The notes below the pieces were generated by a model. The model was not told where the DNA came from, did not search any database, and saw only the letters and a program-made list of their open reading frames with translations. This document shows positions 37,020-49,600 of a stretch of DNA of 64,000 nucleotides, piece by piece. The translations under genes were made by a program, and so were the position numbers. Every line of letters begins with the position of its first letter. Positions within the stretch are counted from its first letter, which is position 1. The stretch comes from Callipepla californica brunnescens (lineage: Eukaryota; Chordata; Aves; Galliformes; Odontophoridae), in contig JALIRH010000004.1 of assembly GCA_023055505.1 (NCBI GenBank), positions 31,191,502-31,255,501 of the forward strand, written 5' to 3'.

Positions 37020-37262
37020 TCACACCAATGTTGATTTCTTTCTCCTCATTACTCCTTCCAGTGCAGCTAACAGAAGTCTTTCTTCTGAGACATAAATCCC
37101 ACAAAACTCTGTACTGCTGGGTATAGAAATACTGTAAGATAAGAGCTGCTTTATTACATGAGGTGGTATTTCTGGAGCAGTGGCTGGAACCAAGCACCCT
37201 CTTTTCCTGTGAATAAGTTGTATCTGGTTACTGGGGGCCTTCAACACAGAGGAAATGAGCAC
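37020..37262 (-). other. Open minus-strand segment, unproven
   Basis: The minus strand is open for about 80 codons without a nearby ATG, ending in a TGA. The translation contains ordinary-looking protein text such as LVPATAPEIPPHVIKQLL and FCGIYVSEERLLLAALEG. A TATCTTACAG acceptor-like site lies within it on the same strand. An overlapping frame is also open for 61 codons. I recognise no domain and treat it as probable chance. Confidence 0.08.
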
Positions 37263-37570
37263 ATTCTAAAAAGACAATGAATATAAAGGCAAGCAATGCA
37301 AAGACAATTATGACTGGATTCCCATGGGAAGGGAAGCCAGAGCAAGTGTTACATATAAAGTCCAGGACATTGTAAAAGAAATGAGTAATCTCTTTTCTGG
37401 TATTTTAGGAAAGGAATTCCACTAGGACAAAAATCTGCTGATGCTTGAGCAGATCCTTTTCACTAGTACGCAAGTGATGTTTCATAGTACTGACCGTGTT
37501 ATATAGCTCAGGAAGGATAATACTTGCTATGCACTTGTTTCTCACTTTTTGACATCTAGGTGAGTTTAGA

Positions 37571-37878
37571 TTTTAAAAAGATGCAACCAAAGCCATAAAA
37601 CAACAGATCATGAAAGTATTGGATGCCTTGGAGAGTTAATAGCTAAAGACGTTGTAGAGAACAGTTTATAAAGAAGTAATGAAGATACTGTACGTGGACA
37701 TGAGCTGATGGTTTCCCAACTGAATACTAACTTTGTGTTTTTTTCAGTTCTCTGATGGGAATGTCTGAGTAGCAGGCTTAAAATAGGGTAAATTATTACC
37801 AAATTCTGAACAGGATTTTTAATTTCTTTCTTTTTTTAAAAAAGAAAAAAAAATCTTTTAAAAAGATGCAACCAAAGC
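37571..37878 (+). repeat. Insert flanked by exact 23-bp direct repeats
   Basis: The same 23 bases occur at 37571-37593 and 37856-37878: TTTTAAAAAGATGCAACC followed by AAAGC. The flanks outside and inside the two copies show no similarity, so this is not a decayed tandem duplication. Between them lie 262 bases with an A-rich right end (37838-37853, AAAAAAGAAAAAAAAA). A long duplication that begins at a TTTT/AAAA junction, with an A-rich tract beside the second copy, is the pattern left by target-primed insertion of an RNA copy by an L1-type machinery. CR1, the main bird LINE, does not normally leave such duplications. The insert itself is not recognised. An imperfection is the TCTTTT between the A tract and the repeat. 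Break repair is an alternative explanation. Confidence 0.5.
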
Positions 37879-40800
37879 GTCTAAGACTGCTAATATAGAA
37901 AACACTTTAAAACCATGACACAGTCACATTATGTAGACTTACAAATGAGTGAGAAGTTACTTTAGATTCAGTGCTTTTAGGCACTGCCTCTGCTTTCCCT
38001 ATTTTTTTTAAGTGGTGACTCCTTTGAAATGCAAGATTTTGTATCCCCTGAATGATCCTTAAATCTTTGCTGTCTTTTAAGCATTCCTCCGAGATACAGC
38101 ACAATCCAACCAACATAATAAAGTCAGTCAAAAGGCTTGTTGTACACAGATATGACATGATTTAAGCACAACAAACATCTCTGTCAATCAAAATTCATGT
38201 TAAAATGAGATCTCATGTCAGAGTTGTTACATCTTCCTGACAGCTGAATGCAGTTTGAAAATTTTACAAGCCTTAGCACATCTACAAAATGGACGGTTCT
38301 ACTGTTGCTTTCAATCATCTACACCAGCTAGGACTTTTTGTTCAGGGCAGACTAAATTCAAAGTTCAAATGTTCAGAACAAAAAATGGAAAGTGTGAAAC
38401 CACTTTAACTTCAGAATATTTCCTCTTAATCATCTTTGGATGTTAGATGTAAGAGTCATCAGGAAAACGGAAAAGATTACATTTTCCTGTATGTGTATGC
38501 CTCCCAGTTATAGAAAAAGTAAAAAAAAAAATCCTATTTGTGCTTCAATATGAAAAATCTTTTAAAAATTTTCAATTATTTTGAGAAATTGTTTTGCTTT
38601 GGTATGTTTTTAAAGTGTAAATGTCATTCTGTGTTAAGAACTATAACTGCAAAGCATAAAGGGGAGTAAGAGTTTCTGTTCCCCTTAGAAGCTCACTGAA
38701 ATATACATATGCCCTACTTCTCTCAAAGGATGTGGAGTTCGATCTAAGAATTACTGCATGTGACACACACACAAAAAAAAAAGTTTCTTTTGCCCTTAAA
38801 CTCAGCAAAACTTTGCCTTCATATCTTCATATTAAGAGATTTTACATTATAAGGGAGCTCTTCTATCACTTTCTTGTAATAAATCATCACAACTGAATTG
38901 CTTTGAATTATATGTGCTCACATCCACTTCACACAAGTTAGTCTAAATTGATTTAAAAGAGAAAATTGTATTAAGATACAAGTGTTAGTAATGGTAACTG
39001 AGGAATTATCCATAGGCCATTCCCTACCACATAGGCTTGCTTTGCTTCAGTTAGGCATTTTGGCTTGAAGGGAGGATAAGTTAGGTGCAACATGAGCACA
39101 CCTGCTAAACAACAGAGTTTTTATTCATTTTAGCTCTGCAGAGCAGACAAATCCTAAGGGTATCTTAGAGCCCCAGAAACGCACCATGAAAAAGTCTGGA
39201 GAGATGTCTTCACAGAAAGTGGGAACTGCTGGAGTGAGGAACCCTAGTTTTTCCCTTCCTCCCACTAGAAAATATGCTGACAGGAGAGATTAGCAGGCAG
39301 TTCTCTTTTTCCCACTACAGGTAATCCTCTATTTCTGCTGCTTTCTTTGTCCCCACCCAGACTTACTGACATACAGCTGGCCCTGGGAAAGGTTTACTGA
39401 ATGAGAAACTCATGTCAAAGCAAGTGTAATCGTTTTATCAAAAGACAAAAGTAAACTTCATGCAGTCATACTGGAGAAAATTTGAGGAGTCATTTTGCTT
39501 ATGTAATGATTTTTCTTGGTCTGCTACAAAGTGTACGCTTGTCTGCAAACCCTAACCGTGTGTAAACTGGTCTGGGCACAAAGATTATTTGTTCCAGAGC
39601 CTCTTCCTCCTCATTTCTGACTTTGTTCCAGAAAGAACTGTTTCTAAATTCAGAAGTTATGTTTTAAAGCTCAGCACATCACACACATAATTGCAAGCAA
39701 CAGAACTGAAAATTCCGCTAACTCTGCATTTATATCCAACACATGTCTAGATCATTTTCTACGCAAGAAATAATTAATCTTCCAGGGAGCTTTTCCATCA
39801 ACCTAATAGTTGCTTTGAGAATTTAATTTCCCTTACCTCCTTCTAGCAAGTCATTAGAGATTAGAGAGATGAGAGTATAACATTGACAAGAATCTTGCCT
39901 TTCACTTCAGCTACACTAGGTTAGGGCCATACTCGATCAGCAAAGTACCCTGAATGAACATAGGCATAAAAAGCTGAATTTCACAGGAAATCTGAAGCTT
40001 TTTTGTGTTAGGAAGGAACCTGGATGATTTTGCCTGTGTTTTGAATCAACTTCTCTCATAATGAGTACAAAATGTTATTGTTATGATTGTCTGCAGAAAA
40101 TAACTCTAAATTAATTCCATAAAATTTTATGAGTTAAATTATACAACATAGTAATGAAATGCAAATATCCTTGTTCATTAGGCTCATCCATTTCAATTGT
40201 ACCTTCGGTACACGTCTCAGCAGGGACAGTTAATCATACAGCAGTATGCAGAATATAATATATTATATTAATTAAATAGCCACATTATGCAGCTGGGTGC
40301 TTGAATTGTGCCCATGAAATTCAACATAGCATATATCATCATTTTTATTACAGCAACAGAATGTTATGTCTACTGAATTTGGAAGACGACAATATCATTC
40401 TGGTGTATATCACCAGATACAAATGTAGAACAGTCCAGTTATTTCAAATGATAGCTATTCTCCTAAAGAAGCATCTGCATGAAATCCACAATAATCAACA
40501 CTTTAATCCTTTTAAGAGCTATTCACAAACATATGGCTCAGTCCATGTAGATCTCACTGAAAAACTGAAGCACACAGGAAGATTTGAGAGCTGGACAGAC
40601 TCGGAAAGGTTGGCAAATATAAGCCTTCAAATACAAGCATTCTAATAAGTTGATCACCTTTACCCAAGACTGAATACAGACTATTTATGGTCACCTGGAT
40701 AATTTATCCACTACAAAATGCTTTTAAGGACCCTAAGTACTAAGCTACTTGTTTGCATGGAAAAAAAAATCATAGTAGATGCAGTGAATGTTGTTTTTAC

Positions 40801-42419
40801 AATGACAGAAAGACACTACTTGCTATTAGTCAAAGGAAACCCAAAAGGAGTATGTGAAAATTACAGCTTCCATCATTACACTACACAAATTCTTAAAGAT
40901 GCTGCAAAGCCAGTTTCCCATTAGGATTTTGAACACTTAATGTTAACTGATGTTTAGTTCTAGAATCAGTGGTTAACATCCTTGAATCCCTTGTAAAAAT
41001 ACTGGAACAAATGGCATAGCTGAATCACAGAAAAATCCATTTCAACATACCTACTGAAAGTAAAATATCATTTATCTTTTATGCATAAAAATCTAGCATT
41101 TTACAGTGTAAATTATGCCAAAAAGAGGCAGAATAAAACATATGCAGGACAGGCAATTTGTGTCACAAGGAAATGTCAGGTTTCCCTCTGAAGCACCAAG
41201 GTGTAAGAATTGGTGGCCACTATTGTACTAAGAAAGAGCAGCAATTGCATTTATATACTACCAATAAATTCAGGTTTCTTGTAGACTGGTGGTGGTGTCT
41301 GAGATTTGAAATTCAAAATAGTGCTGTTAAATCTGTCAGAAGATTCTAGTTCCCTCTACAGCACTTGTTTGCTTCAAGCCTATAGCTGATACCTACTTAA
41401 AATCATCATTTGCTAAACACTTAAGAGGATGAAGCTGGCAGCATTCCACTTCTCAAAGGGAAACCATCCACTGCTCAAAAAGCCATTACACCCAAGAGTC
41501 AGCCTGCAGACTGAGAGTAAAGATCTCAACTTAGAAAATATGATTTTCAACTGCATTTTCCACAGTTCCTTATGATAACTGGCCTAAGTGTGATATCACC
41601 TGTATAGTTTCTACCTAAATTTCCTATCCATTCTGCAAAGTCCTCTATTCTTGAGAGCTGTGTGACTGCAACTTCTGAAGGGGTCTGAAATTTCATTTGC
41701 ATTATTTAAGATTTTGCCTCATCATAACATGTTTAAAAACATCTAATTATGCTGGGGGACTGATGGATAAACAAAATCAAAACTCATTCAATCAATAAAA
41801 AAGTAATTTTTTTCATATCATAAGGGACTCCAGAATGAAACAGGCGCCTATCACTGATATGATGGTAGATTCTAGGTTCTTTATCTGGCCAATGCCTAGA
41901 AATACACATCATCAAAATTCAGTATTTATAAGTGCCTGACATAAAGAAAGGAGGGAAGATGAGTGGTTTCTTCTACCTCTAAGACTATTCTAGGGCAAGG
42001 TGGTTCTGCATGCAGGTGTGTTCCAGTTCACTTACTTGCAGGAGAGACTGGGATCTGTGCCTGCCACTTCCCAGAGAGCATTAACTAGTAATCTGTCACA
42101 GAGAATGCTGATAGACATATATTCTTATCCTTCACCCATGCTTCTGGATAAAATAATAATGCCTGCTCTGCCTCATGCTGAATCAAAGATTGTCTGTGCG
42201 CTTCCAGCATCTTCTCATTATGCCTGAGGGATCAGGCCATCTGCACTAAAGATTGGGGTTTCTGTTAATAGATTTCAGAGAACAGAAACTAACCACTTCT
42301 GACAAAGGTACTTTTGTTCAACATTTTCACTGTCCATATGAAATCAAAGCTGAACGCTTCCTTTCTGCCTCCGTAAATCAAATATGAATTTGTTGGCAGC
42401 AATTGAAGCTCGCAGTTTT
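37879..42419. other. 4.5 kb of unique DNA, no gene seen
   Basis: AT-rich unique sequence. A 114-codon open frame at 40301-40645 has no ATG at its start (first ATG about 20 codons in) and no splice or family evidence. The GCTCTGCAGAGC palindrome near 39134 and an AT-rich palindromic run near 40252-40276 are the only other local structures. Confidence 0.5.
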
Positions 42420-42479
<60 letters not shown>

Positions 42480-42490
42480 TAGATAGATAT
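42420..42490. repeat. (GATA)n microsatellite
   Basis: Fifteen perfect GATA units (42420-42479), a two-base interruption, then two more units to 42489. Long pure arrays of this kind are usually polymorphic in length. GATA arrays are also known as Bkm-type repeats enriched on some vertebrate sex chromosomes. One array says nothing about which chromosome this is. Confidence 0.97.
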
Positions 42491-43160
42491 CATGCAACAG
42501 ATTGTTATTCTTGTTGCTGCAATTCTGTTAAAGCTGTAAACTATAACAACTAACTATAATGCTGACCAGATTTATTATTCACACAGACACCTAATATTGG
42601 CAGAGACTGCTGCAGGGAGGTGTTCTCATAATCAGAGAGTTGAAAGCAAGGTCATCAATCATGGTTCTCATACCCAGGCTCAGCTGAGAAATGTTCTTCT
42701 TTCTGCTCCCTTTTTGTCATGTTTTGATGCTTTTGGTGCCAATACTTCTTTGATCTTTCTTTCTTTGATCCCTTGTGGTAGTAAACATGGTGTTAATAAG
42801 TCAAAAACTTGTCATTTAATTCCAAAACAAGCATTGTTCATTCAATACGGTCATATTTTCTGTTTGTTTTTTTTCTCTCTCGACTATGTGTCTTTTTAAC
42901 AGTGTGTGTAACACAATACCATAATATTATAGATTTGAATTTATGTACAGATGACCTCTTCTCAGAAATATAACTTGAAGTATGTTACTCAAATTAGACT
43001 ACCTCCTAGATTTTGCTTGATTACTTTCTTCCAGATTATGGAGGTGATGGGGCAAGCAGTCAGTTCAAACAGAGCAAATAACATTTGTCATCTTAATAGG
43101 TGATTATAGATTTTTTTTATATATTATATATATTTATCTTTCTCCAGAGAGAGTGAAGTT
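42491..43160. other. Unique DNA, no gene seen
   Basis: About 670 bases of unique sequence. A 100-codon frame at 42597-42899 starts on TTG, not ATG, and looks random. A short TA-rich run lies at about 43118-43137. Confidence 0.5.
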
Positions 43161-43203
43161 CTAATTAATTAATTATTCCTAATTAATTAATTAATCTAAT
43201 TAA
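43161..43203. repeat. TTAA/ATTA palindromic tract
   Basis: Two blocks of repeated TTAATTAA-type sequence separated by TTCC. It is self-complementary throughout, so it can extrude hairpins. It ends about 65 bases before the 3' end of the neighbouring CR1 copy. Confidence 0.8.
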
Positions 43204-43268
43204 CGGCTTTATATTTAGTTTATATGTTGTTTTCACCAAGAATTAGCCAGAGCTCCTTTTGAATAGAA

Positions 43269-43507
43269 TTTCATAAAATCATAGAATCATTTGAGCTGAA
43301 GGGAACACCTGAAAATCATCTAGTCCAACTCCCAGCAGAGAACAGGGACACCAACAGCTTGATTAGGTTGCTCAGAGCCCCATCCAGCCTGACACTGACT
43401 GTTTCCAGGGACAGGGCATCATAACATCTGTGGACAATTTGTTCCATACCCTTCACAACTCTTCTTGTAAAAATATTCCCTCATTATATCCAAACTAAAT
43501 CGCCCAT
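43269..43507 (-). mobile_element. CR1 LINE 3'-end fragment
   Basis: CR1 3' part on the minus strand. The left end reads AAATCATAGAATCATTTGAG (terminal repeat), followed on the plus strand by CATCTAGTCCAACTCCC, ACAGGGACACCAACAG, GGTTGCTCAGAGCCCCATCC and CAGGGACAGGGCATC, the standard order for this CR1 subfamily. Similarity fades after the TCCAAACTAAATC segment, where the copy is truncated. Only the 3' UTR and the very end of ORF2 could be represented, and nothing is translatable. Confidence 0.92.
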
Positions 43508-45057
43508 TACTGTATATTTTTGGGTGATGTAAATAAAAAAAATCCTACTGTTGGACTAATAGTTTGAAGTTAATAGAATAAGACTAGCTAACAAGATATA
43601 AAATGTATAAGTGACACAAGACTAACTTCTACATACCTAGAGCTCCAAGGAAAATAAGAGTACAAAATATATCCTTATGTTTCTAATATAACCAGAAAAT
43701 TACATATAAAAGGGAGTCTCCAGTGTAAAGGACTGGGTTTAGAAAAGAGTATTCAGAACAAAACCTTCTTTGCCAATTGATAGATATTGAGATAGTTGCA
43801 TGTCCAAAATCCTCTCCCTTTCTGTGATTGAATGGAGAAAACTACGATTCCATTGATTTTATGCTGACTGCAGGTGGATGGACTATGTATGATCCAGCAT
43901 TAAACCTGCCAGTATCAACTGGCAGAGCAAAATTCAGCTAGCAGAGTTTTGACTGGATCAATGAATTTAATCATGAGAGCATTGTATTTGCACCCCATGG
44001 CAAGACATCAAAAGAAAACATTATCCCTCTTTCTTTAGAAATAGTTGCCACAGGCAAAGGAAGCAGTAATGCCTTTTTCATATGAAAGTATGAGGGCTAG
44101 GCAGGCATTAACCTGATAGGAAGACCAAGATTCAGCTGAAAAGGGCTGGAAATAGGCTGAGCTATTTTACTAACTGCACCCTAACAATAGTAACTGATTA
44201 AGCATAGCAGGAATATACAGTAACTAAAGGAAATGTATTTACTTTGCAATATGGAATAAAAGTAGCACAATGGAAAGGAATGAGGCTTTGATCATCAGGT
44301 CACTGCACAGAAAGTTCTGTACCATAAGGTTTACTATGAGACTTTACATTTTATGTTGTATTTAATTTTACCTGCTTCATTGAGCAATATGAGATTTGTG
44401 GGACTTAGGTCTACACAAGACAGTAGTACTTAAGCTTGATGACAAAAAGGCATCAAAATGTAAGAATGGAGCTGTTACATCTAATAAAGTTCCAACAGCA
44501 TTTCAGTTTGCAAGCGCTTAATTAAAAGTTTGTTAAAATGAGCTCAAAGTGAATTTCCAGATAAGGAGAAAAAAACGTTCTGCTAAATATGAAAAAAATA
44601 TGCCTCTATAAAATTCCACTCATATACGTTTATAATTCCTTGTAAAATGAAACTGTGCAAACTGTGCAAAATGCAAACTGTGTCCTCCCATAGAGTACTA
44701 ATCCTAATACCTCAATTTAGGTTTCTGTTTCTCTGCTGTATAATTATTACAGAAATTTAGATGATTTCTTTTTCTATGAACCACGTAGTTACAGCATATT
44801 CAAAATGATCCAAGCTCCAGAGAACATTGATAGCTACATAAACACTTTTTGTATACAACCACTTTCTTTTTGAGCTGGATTATCCTCTGTGGTAGAAAAA
44901 AATTCATTGGACAGAACTATGATGGGATTTGTCATCTCATGCACAGAAAGCTGTAGTACAGCATAGAATTTCAGACAAAAGTAACCAAAAGTTTTGTACT
45001 ATGGAGCTACCTAGATGTATTCTTTGCTTATATGGAAGTGAACATCTTTTGAGGTGG
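43508..45057. other. Unique DNA with one minisatellite-like scrap
   Basis: AT-rich unique sequence with no gene. At 44650-44683 there are three AAACTGTGY units, two adjacent and a third after AAAATGC, a tiny minisatellite-like array. No transposon was recognised. Confidence 0.5.
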
Positions 45058-45130
45058 TTAATTATTATTAATTAAATATGTTAATTATTAATAATTATTA
45101 TATTAATTATAATTGATTATAATTATTTAT
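45058..45130. repeat. AT-only tract (ATTA/TAAT words)
   Basis: About 73 bases made almost entirely of A and T, built from overlapping ATTA and TAAT words with several internal inverted repeats. Such tracts unwind easily and often appear in matrix-attachment predictions. No specific role can be read from the sequence. Confidence 0.75.
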
Positions 45131-46002
45131 GCTTACCGGAGACACACTCGTTAGGAAAAGAAGTCACTGTTTCCACTAACCTGATGAAGCTCTTTAGATT
45201 TGTAGGAGAAACTACAAAACAGTTAATGAAGCCTGAAGCTAAATTCATCTATTCAAAACCTCCTTCGAACTTCTACTGGGTCCATATGTATAGAGTGGCA
45301 CACAAAACAGAAACTGCTGCCCTCAGCTAAAAAGCCTTCATCATTGCTAAGAGACATTATTGAGGCATTTGGTGGAAAAGATGTTTACTCCTAGCAGTGA
45401 AGAAATGTGTGAGGGAGGGGTGTTGTTTTAATAATGGACCATATTTATCCTTTGTCTTTATGGGTAACTATACCAGTGACAACTGAGAACTAATCATTTC
45501 TCTTTCCGTTTGCCCTTAGGTCCTGATGTAAATGAGACACTTTTATTTTCATTATTTTTGCTATCATCTGGATGTATTTATCAGAATATATTATAGAAGT
45601 TTCAATGGAGATTAGAACTAGTGAACATGAAAATAACTACAATACTACCTACTTTTGTGAAAAAAAGTCTGCTTTACAAAATCCTTGGAGTTCTCTTCTA
45701 AACAGAGCAAATCTGAAGGCAAAACACAAAATATTGCTGAAGGTAAAACCCAAAATTTATTGTAGGATTTATAACACAAACTGAATAGCCAATAAAATGG
45801 CCAAAAATAGAAATGTAAATGGCAGGGTAATAAAAGCAGCCTTGACTTGTCATACACAACAATGGGCTCTGAGCTGGTCATTCCCACTAAGAAGTGAAAG
45901 TGAAAACACAACTCAGAGCTTAGGGGAGAGGCTTATGAGGCACAGAAAGACCTGGATCCACAGGGAAGGAAAAAGTAATAAAAAATAAAAAATAAAAAAC
46001 GT
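45131..46002. other. Unique DNA, no gene seen
   Basis: Unique sequence ending in an A-rich run (AAATAAAAAATAAAAAATA type) at about 45975-45999. The run directly precedes the ancient CR1 fragment. The final few hundred bases could be a more decayed part of that element, but I cannot align them. Confidence 0.45.
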
Positions 46003-46645
46003 GAATATGCTGCTCTGTACATAAATATTTCTTCTCCATCTTGAATAATACATGTAATTCTGGGCTATGCATCTCTAAAAGTTTATAGCAGAGCTGGAAA
46101 AGTTTTAGAAAAGACCCAAGGACAATCAAGGATATGGAACAGCATTTGCACCAGAAAACCTAAGTAGGCTAGGACTCTATAGACTGAAAAAGAAAGGGCA
46201 TGTGAGAGAATTCTATAAAATCAGAAGTGCTGTGGAAAAGGTGCAAAGGATTGATTCATGCTCTTCCAGGAAAAGAACTGGTGATGTGAGAACTATAGAC
46301 TGGCTTCAGATAAGAGAAAGCCCCTCCCAAATAAAGGAGGTTGTTATTCATACAACCAGTGATTTAGGAACAATTCTGCTTGCCACAAGATGCTGTAGAG
46401 TGTATAAGTTAACAGGCTTTCCAGGAGGTGTTAGCAAAGTTCACAGAAGAGATATCTCTAGTGTAATTAAAAAATAAGTAGAAACTGTAGATGTCTCATG
46501 AAGTCCTGAAGTGGCAAATGACTGGATGCTAGGAGAATGTTTCTGTGGAGCACATTTGCTTTGCTCTTATGTTCTTCTCTAGGCAGTTGCTTTTGGTCAC
46601 TGAAGAGATGATACTGGGTTAGATGGATTGACCAAATTGACACTT
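46003..46645 (+). mobile_element. Ancient amniote CR1 fragment (L3-like)
   Basis: A heavily mutated CR1-clade LINE of a type shared by turtles, crocodilians, birds and mammals, on the plus strand. Landmarks in order are TAATTCTGGGCTATGCATCT, AGAGCTGGAAAAG, GACAATCAAGGATATGGAAC, GACTGAAAAAGAAAGG, TTCTATAAAATCAGAAGTGC and TGTGGAAAAGGTGCAAAGG. It ends with the diagnostic GCAGTTGCTTTTGGTCACTG and ATACTGGGTTAGATGGATTG. These correspond to the end of ORF2 and the 3' UTR. The divergence is far greater than in the young CR1 copies of this window. An open frame at 46202-46477 on the same strand is a remnant of the element, not a gene. Confidence 0.72.
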
Positions 46646-49600
46646 CGTGGACTTTCTTCTATTCTTAATTTGGATACAATCAATAAAAAGCCTTACATCT
46701 CTCCCTGTACAAGGTCCTCATGCCAGGCTGCCTATCATAAATCTTCCTTTCTGCGCTAAAATTACTTGAAAGACTTTAGCTGCCCTTTCAATAACTGTTT
46801 TAATGTTGGAATACATAGGTGACTCCATATACAATACTGTGAAAATGTAGATAAAAGACTCCAGTTTCATGCTCAGTTATTTTTTCCCTTCAGAGGTAAG
46901 AATGCTTTGGAATGTCATTGTATTTTGGAATAAATTAGATGTATCTTATGCTTTTTGAATTTTTCTATTATTTTTCTATTTATTTTCAATAAATATATTT
47001 CTAATATAAAAATTCAAAAGGCATAGTAAAACCCTTTAATCTATGCATGAATGGCTGCAGATGTACTGTACATATGGCATATTGACAAATAATATTTAAC
47101 TCACAGAAATACATTTCATAAATAATACCTTTTACAAGAAATTGTACCTTCATTCAAGCTGAAAATTCAAGAAAGATTCAAAGTCGTGCTGTCAGTGCAA
47201 TAAATATTATTCAAAGCCTTTTCCCTTTGTAAAGATTTTCCGAAGGATGCAATCAGAGACACCTGGCAGAATAGTTTTTAAGCACACTACAATAGCACAG
47301 AAATGCTCTGAAAGTCTGCAAAAGTAGAACATATTCCTCAGAATGTTAAATAGCAAAGAAAATAAAACAGATAAACATTAAAAAAAATAATATGCAGCAG
47401 CTTTTGCTGACAGAGAAATACGATTTCTGAATGTCTAATTATACTCCAATAATTCAAATGTCAATATACTATTTTAATAACATATACAATTATTTTGTAA
47501 TGGAAAAAGATGTTACAATAGCAAATGAAAACTGCAAAATTAGATTCTATACCAGTTTGCAATGCCAAACTGATCCTTGGAGATTTCCCCATTGAAAAGA
47601 CAAGAAAAACAGATACAAAAATTGACACAGAAAATGAAAAACGAACTCATTTTTCTGCATCATCCTCAATCCTGAATATGTTAGCTAGCAATGTTTACTA
47701 TAAACATGTGAAAATATAGCAGAGCTTATTCCTGCCAGGTCAATGGGGCATTCTACATATTAAAAGTGCTGCTTGGTACTGGGTGAAAAAAAACAAAAAC
47801 GGAGTATATAAGCAGATTAAATCAAACCTGCAAATTTATGGAATGATCTATAAACCATAGTTTTGAAATATGGAATTATGTATTAGCACTAAGTAAACAT
47901 ATGCATACTCAACATATGAAATATTAAATGAGCTCACTCTGTACTTACTCCATCATTTTTACATAAATGCAATAATGACTATTTCATAATGATAAATATT
48001 GAATTTTGGGTTATTATTGGAGAGTTTTCACACAATTTTAAGATCTTGAACAAGAAAAGGTTTTTGCATATAGCAAGATTACAACTTAAAGGTACAAACA
48101 TGAGGATTCACCTCAGAATTCAGATCTTGAGTACCAGTAGATCTCTTCTGTTTTCCTGTTTATTTCTCATGGATAACAGAAAGTAGCATTTCATAAACAG
48201 TAGATCACAACAGTCATATGTGTTTGCAGTTCAGATAAATATTAAATTGTTTATGTCTAGTGGTCACAAATCTGAGAGAAATAAACCTGCATTTGGAAGT
48301 GTCTTCATATTTGAAGAAATTCAGAGATCGTTAACAGAGGTGCATTAGTCTGATACTACCTTTAAACTAACACAAAATATGTTTAATTCAGAATGAAACC
48401 TCAGCAGAGGTCCACTCATTATTTTTAATGAAAATAACTTCCAGGCAATCCTTCTCTAAACTTGCCATCTGCTAGTTCTGTGCTGTGTTTGCTACATAAT
48501 ACTTTCACTGAAGGTAGCTACTAATGCTAAACTGCCCAGATAATAGAATCGTTCATTCATGAACTGGATTCTTTGCATTTTATGTCAGCAAGGTGTGGCT
48601 GACATTACAGGTTATGCATGTGAAACAACTATCTTTCATTCTCAGTGTTTTCCTTTTAGTTTAACTAGTGCTAAATATGATCTTATGACACAGATATCTT
48701 CTAAACAAGGCCAGAAGAGAAACTTTGGCCAAGGACCTCATCTCAGCTATGACATTTGAGAAAACAGGCCAATAAACAGAATGGAGGTAGGACCGTTAGT
48801 AAACAGAATCATACGTTTCCTATCATCAGATCAGATTTTGACTGTTTGTAAAACACATATGAGCCTGAATTTGTTTTTCCCCCATCCCATACCTTAGGAT
48901 GTTCTGCCAGTTTTGCATAAAAACAAACTAATTAGCAAGGAATTCACAGAAAATAAAGGTCTGTATGGAACCTATTAGTATATTGACTTGTGCAGGCAGC
49001 ATTCATCCTCAGGTGTCAGGACAGATGAGGAAACCTTCTTTGCTACCATTTTAGATGCTGACAGATCCCTTCTAAAACATCTGTTCCTGACACACACAAT
49101 CACTTTACTTTCATATTGTCTATTGCCAGCCAAAGTAGAGTATTTTCAAGAAATATTCACAGTGTGAAGGATATAGCTTGTAGAAAATTAAAGACTGCTG
49201 TGTATCACTGACAAACAGACTGCAGTCTTTAGCAGCCTATCAGGACTAATAGTTAAAATAAATCATCTCTGCAGGAGAGTAATGTTCCAACTGCAGTCCA
49301 CTGAAAGGAACGACTAAGTCTTTGGTAAGGGATTGGCTTTTGTATCTCTTATCTCCAGTACCATCTAAAGAACTAAGCTGCAGCTAGCTGAGTGTTTTGC
49401 AACACACTCAGTCATCTTCAGGAATGCAGAATTTCTGGGTAGATTAACCAGAATCACTGGGTAAGCAATGTAGATATCATTATCAAAACTATCCAACCAA
49501 CTCAACAAAAACAACTTGTTCCCAAACCACCACTAATCACACCACAAGGCTCAAGCGTCTATTCCAATATAACATGGGCCATCTTGTATTGTTACAATCT

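Larger units (their letters stand above)
29743..37570. other. 7.8 kb of unique DNA, no gene seen
   Basis: No transposon family recognised across this long AT-rich stretch. The longest frames in the window lie here on the minus strand (35589-35164 and 35185-34781, about 140 and 134 codons). They are near the length expected by chance for this base composition and match nothing I know. Sub-segments listed separately are an exon-like segment at 31261-31405, a tandem duplication at 32655-32700 and an open minus-strand segment at 37020-37262. An A-rich tract lies at 34297-34325. Confidence 0.5.

Noticed and set aside
38737..38752. GAGTTCGATCTAAG, reminiscent of a tRNA B box
   Set aside because: It deviates at conserved positions, and no A box or cloverleaf can be built upstream.
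40301..40645. 114-codon plus-strand frame
   Set aside because: It starts on TTG rather than ATG, with no splice signals and no recognisable domain. It is consistent with chance.
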